From NCBI RefSeq assembly GCF_017104565.1, contig NZ_JAAGPD010000001.1, positions 496,001-560,000 on the forward strand: a stretch of 64,000 nt of DNA. Direction: 5' to 3'. Under the pieces are notes generated by a model. That model saw nothing but the letters and a program-made list of their open reading frames with translations, ran no database searches and had not been told where the DNA came from. This document shows, piece after piece, positions 16,942-26,185 of the stretch. How positions within the stretch are numbered: the stretch's first letter is position 1; each line of letters opens with the position of its first letter. The stretch is from Paraburkholderia sp. Tr-20389 (GTDB lineage Bacteria > Pseudomonadota > Gammaproteobacteria > Burkholderiales > Burkholderiaceae). The position numbers and the translations under genes are program-made.

Positions 16942-18067
16942 CGCTTGTCCTCATCGCGTTCGACTGCGGTTGAAAACGCGCCGTGACGAACGGCTCGATG
17001 ATGTCCGGACGCGCACCGCCCGCGATCCACGGCGCAAGCGTTTCGGCGTGCGCGGCGGCGAGGGTCACGCCGCTATGGCAGATCGCGACGAAGGCGCCCG
17101 GGCACGATGCCGACTCTTCATAAACGGGCAGACCATCCGGCGTCATGATGCGCAGCGCACCCCATGTCCGCACGACGCGTACGTGTGCGAGCATCGGGAA
17201 CGCCGTCTGCGCCCGCCGCGCGATATCGGCCATCACGCCGCGCGTGGTGCCGTCGTCGAAACCGACGTCTTCCGCGGAATCGCCGAGCATCACGGAGCCT
17301 TCTCGCGTCTGCCGCACGACCAGCGTCGGATAGTCGAGGAACGGTGCGAGTCGTTCGGTCACCATGATCTGTCCGCGCAGCGGCGAGATCGGCGCATCGA
17401 GGCCGACCATCGGTGCGAGCCGCGCGTTGCCGAGTCCCGCGGCGAGCACGACGCGCCCCGCTGTCAGCGTGCCCGTTGCCGTAACGATGTCGAAGCTGCC
17501 CGCACGCGGCAGCACTTCACGCACTTCGTCGTTCGGCCGGTACACGCCGCCGCGCGCAGCGAATGCCTGTTGCAGCGCGCGCAGCGTATAGAGGGGATTG
17601 GCGTGGCCGTCGTTACGCGAATAGAGCGCGCCCGCGAGTTCCGGCGATGCCGCCGGTATGCGCTTGCGCAACGCCGCTGAATCCAGCACTTCGTAGCCGA
17701 GCCCTGCATCCTGTCGACGCAGCGATTCGAGCAGTGCGTGTCCCTTGTCGAGTTCCTCGTGCGTCTCACACAATTCGATGCCGCCGGGCCGTTCGAAGCC
17801 CACGTCGACACCCGTTTCGAGCGACAGTTGCGCCGCGAACGCCGACCAGCGCTCCGACGAACCCAGCGACCACTGCGCGTACGGCAGGCAGCGTCCACCT
17901 TTGCCCTGCACCCACACCAGGCCGAAATTGCCGCGTGCCGCGCGATGCGCGCCGTCGGCGCCGTCGCACACGGCGACCCGCAGGCGCAGCCGCGCGAGCC
18001 CATAGGCGATCGCCATGCCAACGAGACCGCCGCCCGCGACGACGACGTCATAAGCGTTCGATTTCAT
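16934..18067 (-). CDS. FAD-dependent amine/amino-acid dehydrogenase, HcnC-like beta subunit
   Basis: 377-residue DAO-family flavoprotein, the probable catalytic subunit. The N-terminus has the FAD motif VVVAGGGLVGMAIAYGLARL and an acidic residue ending strand 2 (CDGADG). The C-terminal part contains TWGALRIMTPDGLPVYEE and CHSGVTLAAAHAETLAPWI, which close the FAD site in glycine/sarcosine oxidase relatives. It is the first gene of the left-reading operon and faces a LysR gene. Family members oxidise glycine (HcnC), opines or D-hydroxyproline. The amino-acid binding protein downstream favours a catabolic rather than cyanogenic role, but this is inference. Confidence 0.87.
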   Translation of the reverse strand: MKSNAYDVVVAGGGLVGMAIAYGLARLRLRVAVCDGADGAHRAARGNFGLVWVQGKGGRCLPYAQWSLGSSERWSAFAAQLSLETGVDVGFERPGGIELCETHEELDKGHALLESLRRQDAGLGYEVLDSAALRKRIPAASPELAGALYSRNDGHANPLYTLRALQQAFAARGGVYRPNDEVREVLPRAGSFDIVTATGTLTAGRVVLAAGLGNARLAPMVGLDAPISPLRGQIMVTERLAPFLDYPTLVVRQTREGSVMLGDSAEDVGFDDGTTRGVMADIARRAQTAFPMLAHVRVVRTWGALRIMTPDGLPVYEESASCPGAFVAICHSGVTLAAAHAETLAPWIAGGARPDIIEPFVTARFQPQSNAMRTSDV

Positions 18068-18107
18068 GTCCGCCCTCTCCCGGCGGAACCGATGTTATGG
18101 ATATCGA

Positions 18108-18118
18108 TCACGAAGTGA
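18108..18118. promoter_or_regulatory. small inverted repeat in the divergent promoter region
   Basis: TCAC-GAA-GTGA, in the 139-base gap between the HcnC-like gene and the divergent LysR gene. LysR regulators often bind imperfect palindromes in such gaps; this one is short and could be chance. Confidence 0.25.
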
Positions 18119-18206
18119 AGTTGATAAAAATGCTGTGTGCCGTAGCATCCAACTGGCAAAATGCGGCGTCAAATGCCGATTTTTGTCTCATGTATAAGCG
18201 AATGTT

Positions 18207-19127
18207 ATGGCCTCGAACGACCTCAAGATTCGACAGGTAGAAGCGTTCCGCGCGCTGATCCAGCGCCACACCGTGACGCGCGCCGCCCAGTCTTTGCACG
18301 TCTCGCAGCCCGCTGTCAGCCGTCTGATCGCGGATTTCGAGGACAGCGTGGGATTCGCGTTGTTCGAACGTCAGCAGGGACGGCTCGTGCCGACGGCGGA
18401 AGCGCGCGTGTTATACGAGGAAGTCGAGCGCGCGTTCGTCGGACTCGACCGCATCGGTCATGCCGCGCAGCAGATTCGCGCGATGCGTCGCGGGTCGTTG
18501 CGCGTGGCCGGATCGCCCGCGATTGCGCTCGAACTGTTGCCTGCCGTCGTCGCGCAGTTCGTCGAAGTGCATCAGGGTATCGACGTGACGTTGCTGACGC
18601 ATAGCGCGAGCACGGTCGTCGACATGGTGGCGTCGGGTCAATGCGATGCCGGCTTTATTGCCGAAGCAATACCGCATCCCGCCGTGCGGGCCGACCGGCT
18701 GACGGATGCGCCCATGCGATGCATCCTGCCGCTTTCGCACCGGCTTGCACGCAAGCGCGTGCTCAAGCCCGCCGATCTGCAGAGCGAGCCCTTCGTATCC
18801 TTCCCGCGTTCATTCGATGCGCGCGCCGCGATCGATCGTCTGTTCGTCGAGCACGGCGTGCAACGTCAGATGACCATCGAGGCACAATTGTCGCAGACCA
18901 TCGTCGCGCTGGTGGCGAACGGCGCAGGCGTCGCGTTGATCGATCCCGTCACCGCCGCCTATGCGAAACCCCGCGTCGCCGTGCGGCCTTTCCTGCCGGA
19001 AATTCGCGACCAGCTCTATCTGGTTCATGCCGTCGCACAGTCGCCGTCGAGCATCGCCGAGCTTTTCTGTGCGCGCGCCCGCGAAGCGTTGGCGCGACTC
19101 CTGGGTCAGAGTGAGAAGCCGCGCTAA
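18207..19127 (+). CDS. LysR-type regulator of the HcnABC-like operon
   Basis: 306 residues. The helix-turn-helix covers about residues 5-65 (TRAAQSLHVSQPAVSRLIAD). The effector domain starts near residue 95 (GSLRVAGSPAIALELLPAVV). The arrangement and sequence style recall OccR/NocR-like opine regulators. It is transcribed away from the dehydrogenase operon with a 139-base gap, the usual layout for a LysR gene controlling its divergent target in response to the substrate. Confidence 0.88.
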   Translation: MASNDLKIRQVEAFRALIQRHTVTRAAQSLHVSQPAVSRLIADFEDSVGFALFERQQGRLVPTAEARVLYEEVERAFVGLDRIGHAAQQIRAMRRGSLRVAGSPAIALELLPAVVAQFVEVHQGIDVTLLTHSASTVVDMVASGQCDAGFIAEAIPHPAVRADRLTDAPMRCILPLSHRLARKRVLKPADLQSEPFVSFPRSFDARAAIDRLFVEHGVQRQMTIEAQLSQTIVALVANGAGVALIDPVTAAYAKPRVAVRPFLPEIRDQLYLVHAVAQSPSSIAELFCARAREALARLLGQSEKPR

Positions 19128-19156
19128 CGGGACGGACCTGCCCAACGCGAACTACG

Positions 19157-20275
19157 TCACTGAACCAGACGCGGCGGTGTAATCGCTCCATAGTTCGGTC
19201 CGACGCCGCCGGCGTTCTTCGCCTGACACTTGTCCGGCTGATTGCTCATCTGCAAAAGGACATACGGCTTGGAGCCTTTCGTCGCGCTTAGAATGTGCAC
19301 GCAAGCGAACGCGACAACGGGCTGATAACTGCTGGTGCCAAGGCTGCTTACGACGGGCACCGTCTCGTACTCACAGGAATGGTCGCCGGCAGCGCTGCAA
19401 TCGTTGACGGACGTGTAAAGCGTGTTCTCCTCGCCCGGCTGGATGTAGGTTCCAGGCTGCGACCCGATACCGAGCGTATCGGTATTCTGACCGGCAATCA
19501 GCCCTCGCACGAACGGAACATTGTTTTGCTGGCTGGTCAGCGTGGTCCACTGCCCGGCTTCGCAGCCATTTGCCTGATACGACGACGAGACTTCGAAGGC
19601 GTAGGGCGTGTTGGGCGTCTGAGGCCAGTCCTGTCCGGGGATCGTTGCCGTGCTCGTGGCCAGCTTCGGAGAGTTGGTCGACGAGTTCCAGTAGTTGTCG
19701 TAGAGGCACTTGGAGATGGCGAGCGGAAAGAGACCGCCGGCCCCGACGTAGCCAGGTCTCGACACGGCCGCAGTCGCCGTCGCACTCGCCGACAGCGACG
19801 TCACACCAAGAATGCTTGCCAGATAGACGGGAACGCTGCCGTTTGCATTGCCGGCGCTCTTGGTGATCGTCACCTGGATGGCGGGCAGATCGTTCGTACC
19901 GGGCGTAAAGGGCACCGTCTCCAGCTTGCCCGGACTACCGGTTATGTTCCAGTAGCCCGACCCCGTCACGGCAACCTTGATCGCGCTTCCCTGAACCAGG
20001 TTCGACGCCGTGCCCGTCGCAAAGCTGGAGGCCCGCTGCGTGGCAGTCGTCCAGTCGGGCTCCGTTGCCGTCGTGTTCCCGCACTGCGCACGCTGATACA
20101 GACATGGCGCGCCCGCCAGCGCGGCAGCGTCCGCCGCATTCTGCAATTCGTTGCGCGACACCAGCAGATTGCCGATGTCGACGGCCAGCGCGGCCATCCC
20201 CAGAAGCGAAACCATGCTTACCGCCGTGATCACCGCGACGGAGCCTCGCTGTTTGTATTTGCTCGTCCTTTGCAT
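19157..20275 (-). CDS. TadG-like pilus assembly protein
   Basis: 372 residues. The N-terminus has the hallmark of Tad/TadG proteins: a basic start, QRGSVAVITAVSMVSLLGMA forming the single membrane helix, then VDIGNLLVSRNELQNAADAA and ALAGA. The rest is a secreted beta-rich domain without a clear von Willebrand motif. It is 10 bases downstream of a TadE-like gene and probably cotranscribed. Family role is in assembly or display at the cell surface of Flp pili. No Flp pilin, TadA ATPase or secretin gene is in the window, so these genes either serve a distant tad locus or act separately. Confidence 0.83.
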   Translation of the reverse strand: MQRTSKYKQRGSVAVITAVSMVSLLGMAALAVDIGNLLVSRNELQNAADAAALAGAPCLYQRAQCGNTTATEPDWTTATQRASSFATGTASNLVQGSAIKVAVTGSGYWNITGSPGKLETVPFTPGTNDLPAIQVTITKSAGNANGSVPVYLASILGVTSLSASATATAAVSRPGYVGAGGLFPLAISKCLYDNYWNSSTNSPKLATSTATIPGQDWPQTPNTPYAFEVSSSYQANGCEAGQWTTLTSQQNNVPFVRGLIAGQNTDTLGIGSQPGTYIQPGEENTLYTSVNDCSAAGDHSCEYETVPVVSSLGTSSYQPVVAFACVHILSATKGSKPYVLLQMSNQPDKCQAKNAGGVGPNYGAITPPRLVQ

Positions 20276-20285
20276 GATGCGCGCC

Positions 20286-20747
20286 TCACTCGTTGTTCAT
20301 GACCGTGGTCGCGGTCATCGTAATGGGGCCCGTGAGCGCGGACAGCATCGCGCCCAGGCCCAATCCCGAGTACTGGTACGAGACCGTCACGGTGAGCGGC
20401 GTGCCGAACGTGCCGCCCACCCCGGATGGAACACTGACCGTCGGCGTATTGCTCGTGCCGAACGTGACGAGATAACTCTGGCAATAGGCGAGCACCACGT
20501 TGGTAATGTCCTGCTTGGTCGGCTTTGGCGTTCGCAGCAATACGCCGGCGCGCGCACCTTCGCGACTGGCGTTGGTGATCATCGCCTTGTCGTAAAGCCC
20601 GATACCCAGTTCAACGATGCCGAAGACGATGAGCAGCAGAAGCGGCAGCACGATCGCGAATTCCACGGCGGCCGCGCCGCGCTGAAACGTGTGATGTGTC
20701 CGGCGGCGTGCGCCCGTTGGAAGATCGCATGCAGGATATCGTTTCAT
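20286..20747 (-). CDS. TadE-like pilus assembly protein
   Basis: 153 residues. After a basic leader comes the TadE signature FQRGAAAVEFAIVLPLLLLI with the conserved Glu five residues into the hydrophobic segment, the feature cut by prepilin-type peptidase in pseudopilins. The C-terminal part has VSYQYSGLGLGAMLSALTGP and TMTATTVMNNE, usual for the family. ATG 20747 is preferred over ATG 20750 because GGGGG is at a better spacing. It precedes the TadG-like gene. Confidence 0.83.
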   Translation of the reverse strand: MKRYPACDLPTGARRRTHHTFQRGAAAVEFAIVLPLLLLIVFGIVELGIGLYDKAMITNASREGARAGVLLRTPKPTKQDITNVVLAYCQSYLVTFGTSNTPTVSVPSGVGGTFGTPLTVTVSYQYSGLGLGAMLSALTGPITMTATTVMNNE

Positions 20748-21655
20748 CATTTCCCCCGTGCCTGATTTAAGTGCCGCGTTCATACCGGCTTTCATGACTC
20801 GCATTCGACTGCCACCGCATGTTCTTTCGCGGCAGCGGTCGATGCGTAGTGCGCGCCTTTTTCGCACGGAACATGCCATGACCGTTTGCGGCTCTCGCAG
20901 TGGGCAATAGACCGGCTTTCGCCAGATATCCGATGTGCAAATGGATCGCAGATGTTTCGGGTTCGATACACCCGATGGATGTGCGCGACGCACACGCCTG
21001 ACGTTGCGATGTGCCATGGAAGCAGCAGCCGTTTCGATCGCGAATGTCGAACCTGTATCGGCGCTGAGACAGTGTTTCGAAGCACAAAAGGCAGCGCGTC
21101 CCGCCCGCTTAAGCAAGCCTTAAGGTGTCGCAGTCGGAACTTCTCTTGTACGAGTACCGACGCGCATTTTTATCGCTCTCGTCACGAGTTCATATAAAGG
21201 CTCGTTCTTTTGCTCGTGGATTATCGGAGTCGACAAAAGAGTTGCTATATCGCACGCAGCGTCGGTGGTGGAAAGGCTTTCATCCGGAATTTGAGAATAT
21301 CTGTCATTCGCAACCGTTACCAGAAAGCCTCCAGGCGTTACAAAAAATTCCCGCAATACCGTTTCATACGACCTAAAGTCCTTTTCACGCATCTGACAAA
21401 TGCCGGTCATTGCAAAGGGACCGTCATCGACGCGCAAGCAAACAGTCTGGTATCGAGTAGCGAAGTCGTGACCGACGCGCTGACGGTGATCAGCGCTGGC
21501 AGTCTGTCGCAGTCCGAAACGGTAGTGAGCGTGGCGAGCGGATGATGGCGGAGACATTGAGACCCGGACAAAGGCACCATGCCGCTCCACTTTCTTTTGC
21601 AACTGCCGGCGCGCCACGGTGAGCTGTGACAGACGCAATGGAGAAGGAGCCTTCC
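20748..21655. other. 900-base region with at most one small gene
   Basis: Between the TadE-like gene and the BNR-repeat gene. The frame of tadE stays open upstream to 21116, but this part has no start signal or protein character. A 96-codon frame at 21120-21410 is given separately at low confidence. Locally less GC-rich (21120-21400) than the neighbours. Confidence 0.4.
21120..21410 (-). CDS. possible small hypothetical protein
   Basis: Open frame of 96 codons starting MTGICQMREKDFRSYETVLR; a second ATG lies at 21392. The sequence has reasonable amino-acid balance (EFFVTPGGFLVTVANDRYSQ, NEPLYELVTRAIKM), and codon use is less GC-rich than in neighbours, which could mean foreign origin or non-coding DNA. 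No Shine-Dalgarno was found, and no family is recognised. It lies upstream of the TadE/TadG pair on the same strand. Confidence 0.3.
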   Translation of the reverse strand: MTGICQMREKDFRSYETVLREFFVTPGGFLVTVANDRYSQIPDESLSTTDAACDIATLLSTPIIHEQKNEPLYELVTRAIKMRVGTRTREVPTATP

Positions 21656-23089
21656 ATGCGTTGCAACAAGCCCCGCGTACTGTTGAGCGGTATTTCCATC
21701 GCAGTTGTCCTCGCCACAGGCATGACTGCCAGTCGGGCCGACCTTGTCTCCCGTCCAAGCCTCTTTGCCAACTGCACCATAGGCGGCCCCGGCACGAACT
21801 ACGTGAATGCCGAAGTCGAGCCGTGGATCGCGTCGAACCCGAACAATCCTTCGAACCTTATCGGCGTATGGCAGCAGGACCGATGGGACAACGGCGGCGC
21901 ACACGGCCTGGTCGCCAGTTCGTCGTTCGATGGCGGATCCGTGTGGACTACGCCGACTGCATTGCCGTTCAGTGCATGCACGGGTTTGCTGGACTACGAA
22001 CGTGCGTCTGATCCGTGGGTGTCGATCGGCCCCGATGGCACGGCGTACGCTGTGTCGATTTCCTTCAATCAATCCAACAACAGCAATGCGGTGGTCGCCT
22101 CGGTTTCGAAAGACAATGGACAGACGTGGGCGAAGCCGACCATCATCATCGCCAACAACGAACCCACGCTGCAATTCTTCAACGACAAGGAATCCGTGAC
22201 GGCGAACCCCGTCAAGGCAGGCGTCGCCTATGCGGTGTGGGACCGGCTGGAATTGCCGAACGGTAATCCGTACGCCAACCTGCATACGGCAGCCTTTCGC
22301 GGGCCATCGCTGTTCTCCAGGACAACGGATGGCGGCACCACATGGAGCACGCCCTCCGTGATCGTGAGCTTGCCTTCACGGCAACAGACGATCGGCAATC
22401 AGATCGTGATCAACTCGCAGGACGGAACGCTCTACGATTTCTTCAACCTGATTGCTCCGCCATTCTCCAAAGCGGCCGGCAAGGTGGCGTTCATCAAATC
22501 AACCGATGACGGCGCAACGTGGACCAAGCCGAAGATCATCTCGGGTTTGCAGACCGTATCCGTCTTCGATCCGAACACGGGGGAAGCCGTTCGTTCAGGC
22601 GACATCATTCCCGAGCCCGCAATCGATCCGGCCAGTGGGCAGCTCTATGTCGTGTGGCAGGATTCGCGCTTCAACGGCGGCCACTACGATGAGATCGCGT
22701 TCTCCACGTCGAAAGACGGCGGCACCACATGGAGCGCACCGATCCGGGTCAACACATCCTCGGGACGGCCTGCGTTCAATCCGGGCATTCGTGTCAATTC
22801 GTCGGGGACCGTTGCCGTGACGTACTACGACTTCCGCAATCTGGCGGACGGCAACACCACGACACTGCCGACGGACATCTGGCAAACGACCTCGCCCGAC
22901 AACGGCAAGACGTTCGGCAATGAAACCCATGTGGCAGGATCGTTCGACCTCAAGTTCGCGCCTAACGCCGAGGGTTTCTTTGTCGGCGACTACCAGGGAT
23001 TGGCCGCCAGCGGATCGAGGTTCGTGCCGTTCTTCGTGCAAACGAATCAGGATCTCAAGAATCGCACGGACGTATTCGCCCAGCCGTAG
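21656..23089 (+). CDS. secreted BNR/Asp-box repeat protein (sialidase-like fold)
   Basis: 477 residues with a signal peptide (VLLSGISIAVVLATGMTASR). At least five Asp-box motifs of the S-x-D-x-G-x-x-W kind occur: SFDGGSVW, SKDNGQTW, TTDGGTTW, STDDGATW, SKDGGTTW, and a variant SPDNGKTF. These mark a six-bladed propeller like sialidases and related glycosidases. The sialidase FRIP motif and arginine triad could not be found, so enzymatic activity is uncertain. The ATG at 21656 follows GAAGGAG by about 6 bases and puts the signal peptide at the N-terminus. It is monocistronic. The protein is probably exported to the periplasm or medium. Confidence 0.78.
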   Translation: MRCNKPRVLLSGISIAVVLATGMTASRADLVSRPSLFANCTIGGPGTNYVNAEVEPWIASNPNNPSNLIGVWQQDRWDNGGAHGLVASSSFDGGSVWTTPTALPFSACTGLLDYERASDPWVSIGPDGTAYAVSISFNQSNNSNAVVASVSKDNGQTWAKPTIIIANNEPTLQFFNDKESVTANPVKAGVAYAVWDRLELPNGNPYANLHTAAFRGPSLFSRTTDGGTTWSTPSVIVSLPSRQQTIGNQIVINSQDGTLYDFFNLIAPPFSKAAGKVAFIKSTDDGATWTKPKIISGLQTVSVFDPNTGEAVRSGDIIPEPAIDPASGQLYVVWQDSRFNGGHYDEIAFSTSKDGGTTWSAPIRVNTSSGRPAFNPGIRVNSSGTVAVTYYDFRNLADGNTTTLPTDIWQTTSPDNGKTFGNETHVAGSFDLKFAPNAEGFFVGDYQGLAASGSRFVPFFVQTNQDLKNRTDVFAQP

Positions 23090-23188
23090 CGGGGTGAAGC
23101 GAGCAGTCGGCGCGCAGCGCGGACACATGCGCTGCGCGCCGATGCGGTTGATAGTGTGCTGCACGCGGGCGTTTTCATCACCGCCAAC

Positions 23189-23208
23189 TCTTATATAAGA
23201 CATAAGAC
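23189..23208. promoter_or_regulatory. palindromic operator candidate upstream of acnB
   Basis: A perfect 12-base palindrome TCTTATATAAGA (23189-23200) runs into CATAAGAC, giving a direct repeat of ATAAGACAT. It lies immediately before the acnB -35 box. GntR-type regulators of TCA-cycle genes in beta-proteobacteria are remembered to use sites of this look, but the protein that would bind is not in the window. Confidence 0.45.
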
Positions 23209-23210
23209 AT

Positions 23211-23239
23211 TTGACGTTACCGCACACAGCAATTAAAAT
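23211..23239 (+). promoter_or_regulatory. acnB promoter (TTGACG-17-TAAAAT)
   Basis: -35 TTGACG at 23211-23216 and -10 TAAAAT at 23234-23239 with an ideal 17-base spacer, about 80 bases before the acnB start. Matches the sigma-70 consensus at 10 of 12 positions. Confidence 0.65.
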
Positions 23240-23319
23240 CGCGATCAAAGCAGTGCCCGGAGCAGCCGCGGAGCGCCTGACAAGCCTTCCCCTTAAAACG
23301 CAATACCAGCAGGTCCCCC

Positions 23320-25905
23320 ATGCTTGAAAACTTTCGTGCTCATGTAGCCGCGCGCGCCGCGCTCGGCATTCCTCCCCTGCCGCTGACGGCCCAGCAGACC
23401 GCCGAGCTGGTGGAACTGCTGACCAATCCGCCCGCCGGCGAAGAGCAGACCCTGCTCGACCTGATCACCAACCGTGTGCCCGCCGGCGTGGACGAAGCCG
23501 CGCGCGTGAAGGCCGGTTTCCTGGCCGCCGTGGCCAAGGGCGAGACCGCCTGCGCACTGATCTCGCGCGCCCGCGCCACCGAACTGCTCGGCACGATGCT
23601 GGGCGGCTACAACATCCAGCCGCTGATCGAACTGCTGTCGGACGCCGAAGTCGGCACCGTCGCTGCCGACGCGCTAAAGAAGACCCTGCTGATGTTCGAC
23701 GCGTTCCACGACGTCAAGGAACTCGCCGACAAGGGCAACGCCAACGCGCGCGCCGTGCTGCAAAGCTGGGCCGACGCCGAATGGTTCACGAGCCGTCCGG
23801 AAGTGCCGCAAAGCCTGACCATCACCGTCTTCAAGGTGACGGGCGAAACCAACACCGACGACCTGTCGCCCGCCCCGGACGCCACCACGCGCCCGGACAT
23901 CCCGATGCACGCGCTGGCGATGTTGAAGAACGCCCGTCCCGGCATCACTCCGGAAGAAGACGGCAAGCGCGGCCCGATCAAGTTCATCGAATCGCTGAAG
24001 GAAAAGGGTCACTTGGTCGCGTATGTGGGCGACGTGGTCGGCACCGGCTCCTCGCGCAAGTCGGCCACCAACTCGGTGCTGTGGTTCACGGGCGAAGACA
24101 TCCCCTTCATCCCGAACAAGCGCTTCGGCGGCGTGTGTCTGGGCGGCAAGATCGCTCCGATCTTCTACAACACGATGGAAGACGCAGGCGCCCTGCCGAT
24201 CGAACTCGACGTGTCGAAGATGGAAATGGGCGACGTGGTCGAACTGCGCCCGTACGAAGGCCGTGCACTGAAGAACGGCGAAGTGATCGCCGAATTCCAG
24301 GTCAAGTCCGACGTGCTGTTCGATGAAGTACGCGCCGGCGGCCGCATTCCGCTGATCATCGGCCGTGGTCTCACCTCCAAGGCGCGTGAAGCGCTGGGCC
24401 TCGCCCCGTCGACGCTGTTCCGCCTGCCGCAGCAGCCGGCCGACAGCGGCAAGGGCTTCTCGCTGGCACAGAAGATGGTCGGCCGCGCCTGCGGTCTGCC
24501 GGAAGGCCAGGGCGTTCGCCCGGGCACGTACTGCGAACCGAAGATGACCTCGGTCGGCTCCCAGGACACGACGGGCCCGATGACCCGCGACGAACTGAAG
24601 GACCTGGCGTGCCTCGGCTTCTCGGCCGACCTCGTGATGCAGTCGTTCTGCCACACGGCAGCGTATCCGAAGCCGGTTGACGTGAAGACGCACCAGACGC
24701 TGCCGAACTTCATCAGCAACCGTGGCGGCATCGCACTCCGTCCGGGCGACGGCGTGATCCACTCGTGGCTGAACCGCATGCTGCTGCCCGATACCGTCGG
24801 CACGGGCGGCGACTCGCATACGCGCTTCCCGATCGGCATCAGCTTCCCGGCCGGTTCGGGCCTGGTCGCCTTCGCAGCCGCGACGGGCACGATGCCGCTG
24901 GACATGCCGGAATCGGTGCTGGTCCGCTTCAAGGGCAAGATGCAGCCGGGCGTCACGCTGCGTGACCTCGTCAACGCGATCCCGCTGTACGCGATCAAGC
25001 AAGGCACGCTGACGGTCGCCAAGCAAGGCAAGAAGAACATCTTCTCGGGCCGCATTCTCGAAATCGAAGGTCTGCCCGATCTGAAGGTCGAGCAGGCGTT
25101 CGAACTGTCGGATGCATCGGCAGAACGTTCGGCCGCTGGTTGCACGGTTCATCTGAACAAGGAACCGATCATCGAGTACCTCAACAGCAACATCACGCTG
25201 CTGAAGTGGATGATCGCCCAGGGCTACCAGGATCCGCGCAGCCTGCAGCGCCGCATCAAGGCGATGGAACAGTGGCTGGCCGACCCGCAACTGCTGTCGC
25301 CGGATGCCGACGCCGAATACGCCGCCGTCATCGAGATCGATCTGGCCGACGTCCACGAGCCTATCGTGGCCTGCCCGAACGATCCGGACGACGTGAAGAC
25401 GCTGTCGGACGTGGCGGGTGCGAAGATCGACGAAGTGTTCATCGGCTCGTGCATGACCAACATCGGCCACTTCCGTGCGGCGTCGAAGCTGCTCGAAGGC
25501 AAGCGCGATATCCCCGTCAAGCTGTGGGTCGCTCCGCCGACCAAGATGGACCAGAAGCAGTTGACGGAAGAAGGCCACTACGGCGTCTTCGGCACGGCGG
25601 GTGCGCGGACGGAAATGCCGGGCTGCTCGCTGTGCATGGGTAACCAGGCACAGGTTCGCGAAGGCGCAACGGTCATGTCCACCTCGACCCGTAACTTCCC
25701 GAACCGCCTGGGCAAGAACACGAACGTGTATCTCGGCTCGGCGGAACTGGCGGCGATCTGCTCGCGTCTCGGCAAGATCCCTACCAAGGACGAATACATG
25801 GCCGATATGGGCGTGCTCAGCGCCAACGGCGACAAGATCTATCAATACATGAACTTCGATCAGATCGAAGACTTCAAGCAAGTGGCCGACACCGTCACGA
25901 TGTAA
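23320..25905 (+). CDS. acnB: aconitate hydratase B
   Basis: Bifunctional aconitase / 2-methylisocitrate dehydratase: isomerises citrate to isocitrate in the TCA cycle and hydrates methylaconitate in propionate breakdown. 861 residues, the family length. The order is AcnB-type: N-terminal HEAT-like domain, then the swivel domain, then domains 1-3. The three [4Fe-4S] ligands fall at C711 ([10 protein letters not shown]), C769 and C772 (GCSLCMGNQ), the expected positions for AcnB. It is expressed alone, with its own promoter and a strong terminator. Codon use is strongly biased to G/C third positions with little variety, as in a highly expressed gene. The iron-sulfur-free form is a known RNA-binding regulator in other bacteria. 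Confidence 0.97.
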   Translation: MLENFRAHVAARAALGIPPLPLTAQQTAELVELLTNPPAGEEQTLLDLITNRVPAGVDEAARVKAGFLAAVAKGETACALISRARATELLGTMLGGYNIQPLIELLSDAEVGTVAADALKKTLLMFDAFHDVKELADKGNANARAVLQSWADAEWFTSRPEVPQSLTITVFKVTGETNTDDLSPAPDATTRPDIPMHALAMLKNARPGITPEEDGKRGPIKFIESLKEKGHLVAYVGDVVGTGSSRKSATNSVLWFTGEDIPFIPNKRFGGVCLGGKIAPIFYNTMEDAGALPIELDVSKMEMGDVVELRPYEGRALKNGEVIAEFQVKSDVLFDEVRAGGRIPLIIGRGLTSKAREALGLAPSTLFRLPQQPADSGKGFSLAQKMVGRACGLPEGQGVRPGTYCEPKMTSVGSQDTTGPMTRDELKDLACLGFSADLVMQSFCHTAAYPKPVDVKTHQTLPNFISNRGGIALRPGDGVIHSWLNRMLLPDTVGTGGDSHTRFPIGISFPAGSGLVAFAAATGTMPLDMPESVLVRFKGKMQPGVTLRDLVNAIPLYAIKQGTLTVAKQGKKNIFSGRILEIEGLPDLKVEQAFELSDASAERSAAGCTVHLNKEPIIEYLNSNITLLKWMIAQGYQDPRSLQRRIKAMEQWLADPQLLSPDADAEYAAVIEIDLADVHEPIVACPNDPDDVKTLSDVAGAKIDEVFIGSCMTNIGHFRAASKLLEGKRDIPVKLWVAPPTKMDQKQLTEEGHYGVFGTAGARTEMPGCSLCMGNQAQVREGATVMSTSTRNFPNRLGKNTNVYLGSAELAAICSRLGKIPTKDEYMADMGVLSANGDKIYQYMNFDQIEDFKQVADTVTM

Positions 25906-25962
25906 GTGTGCTGGCGGGCTACGGCGAGGCGTTGAAGTTGTAGTTTTTCGTCGTAGCCCCAC

Positions 25963-26005
25963 AAAATGGCGCCGCAGGCTGAATGCCTGCGGCGCCATTT
26001 TTTTT
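25963..26005 (+). terminator. strong intrinsic terminator of acnB
   Basis: 17-base perfect stem beginning AAAATGGCGCCGCAGGC with a 5-base loop, followed by a T-run to 26005. The matching A-run on the other side makes it usable from the convergent strand as well. Confidence 0.92.
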
Positions 26006-26185
26006 AGCTACCCATCCTGGCCTGCATCCCCCCGTCCCTGCATCAAGCTATCCGACTTTCGATCACACGCTCGCCATGCCGCCGGACACCCAGGCACGCA
26101 AAATGTCTTGATATGAAGTCGCGCGACGCATTCGATCCGAGCGGACGCTGTCGCACGTGCGCCTCATCGCGATCACGGGGTACGG

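Noticed and set aside
14314-18067. Hydrogen cyanide synthase
   Set aside because: Subunits are HcnABC-like, but the neighbouring binding protein and LysR gene suggest a catabolic relative; not excluded experimentally.
20748-21116. In-frame upstream extension of the TadE-like gene
   Set aside because: No signal for a start and no protein character before the conserved leader.
23674-25998. 774-codon open frame antisense to acnB
   Set aside because: Its composition (Arg, His, Ala, Val rich; no domain) is what the complement of a strongly G/C-third-position gene gives. acnB itself is unmistakable.
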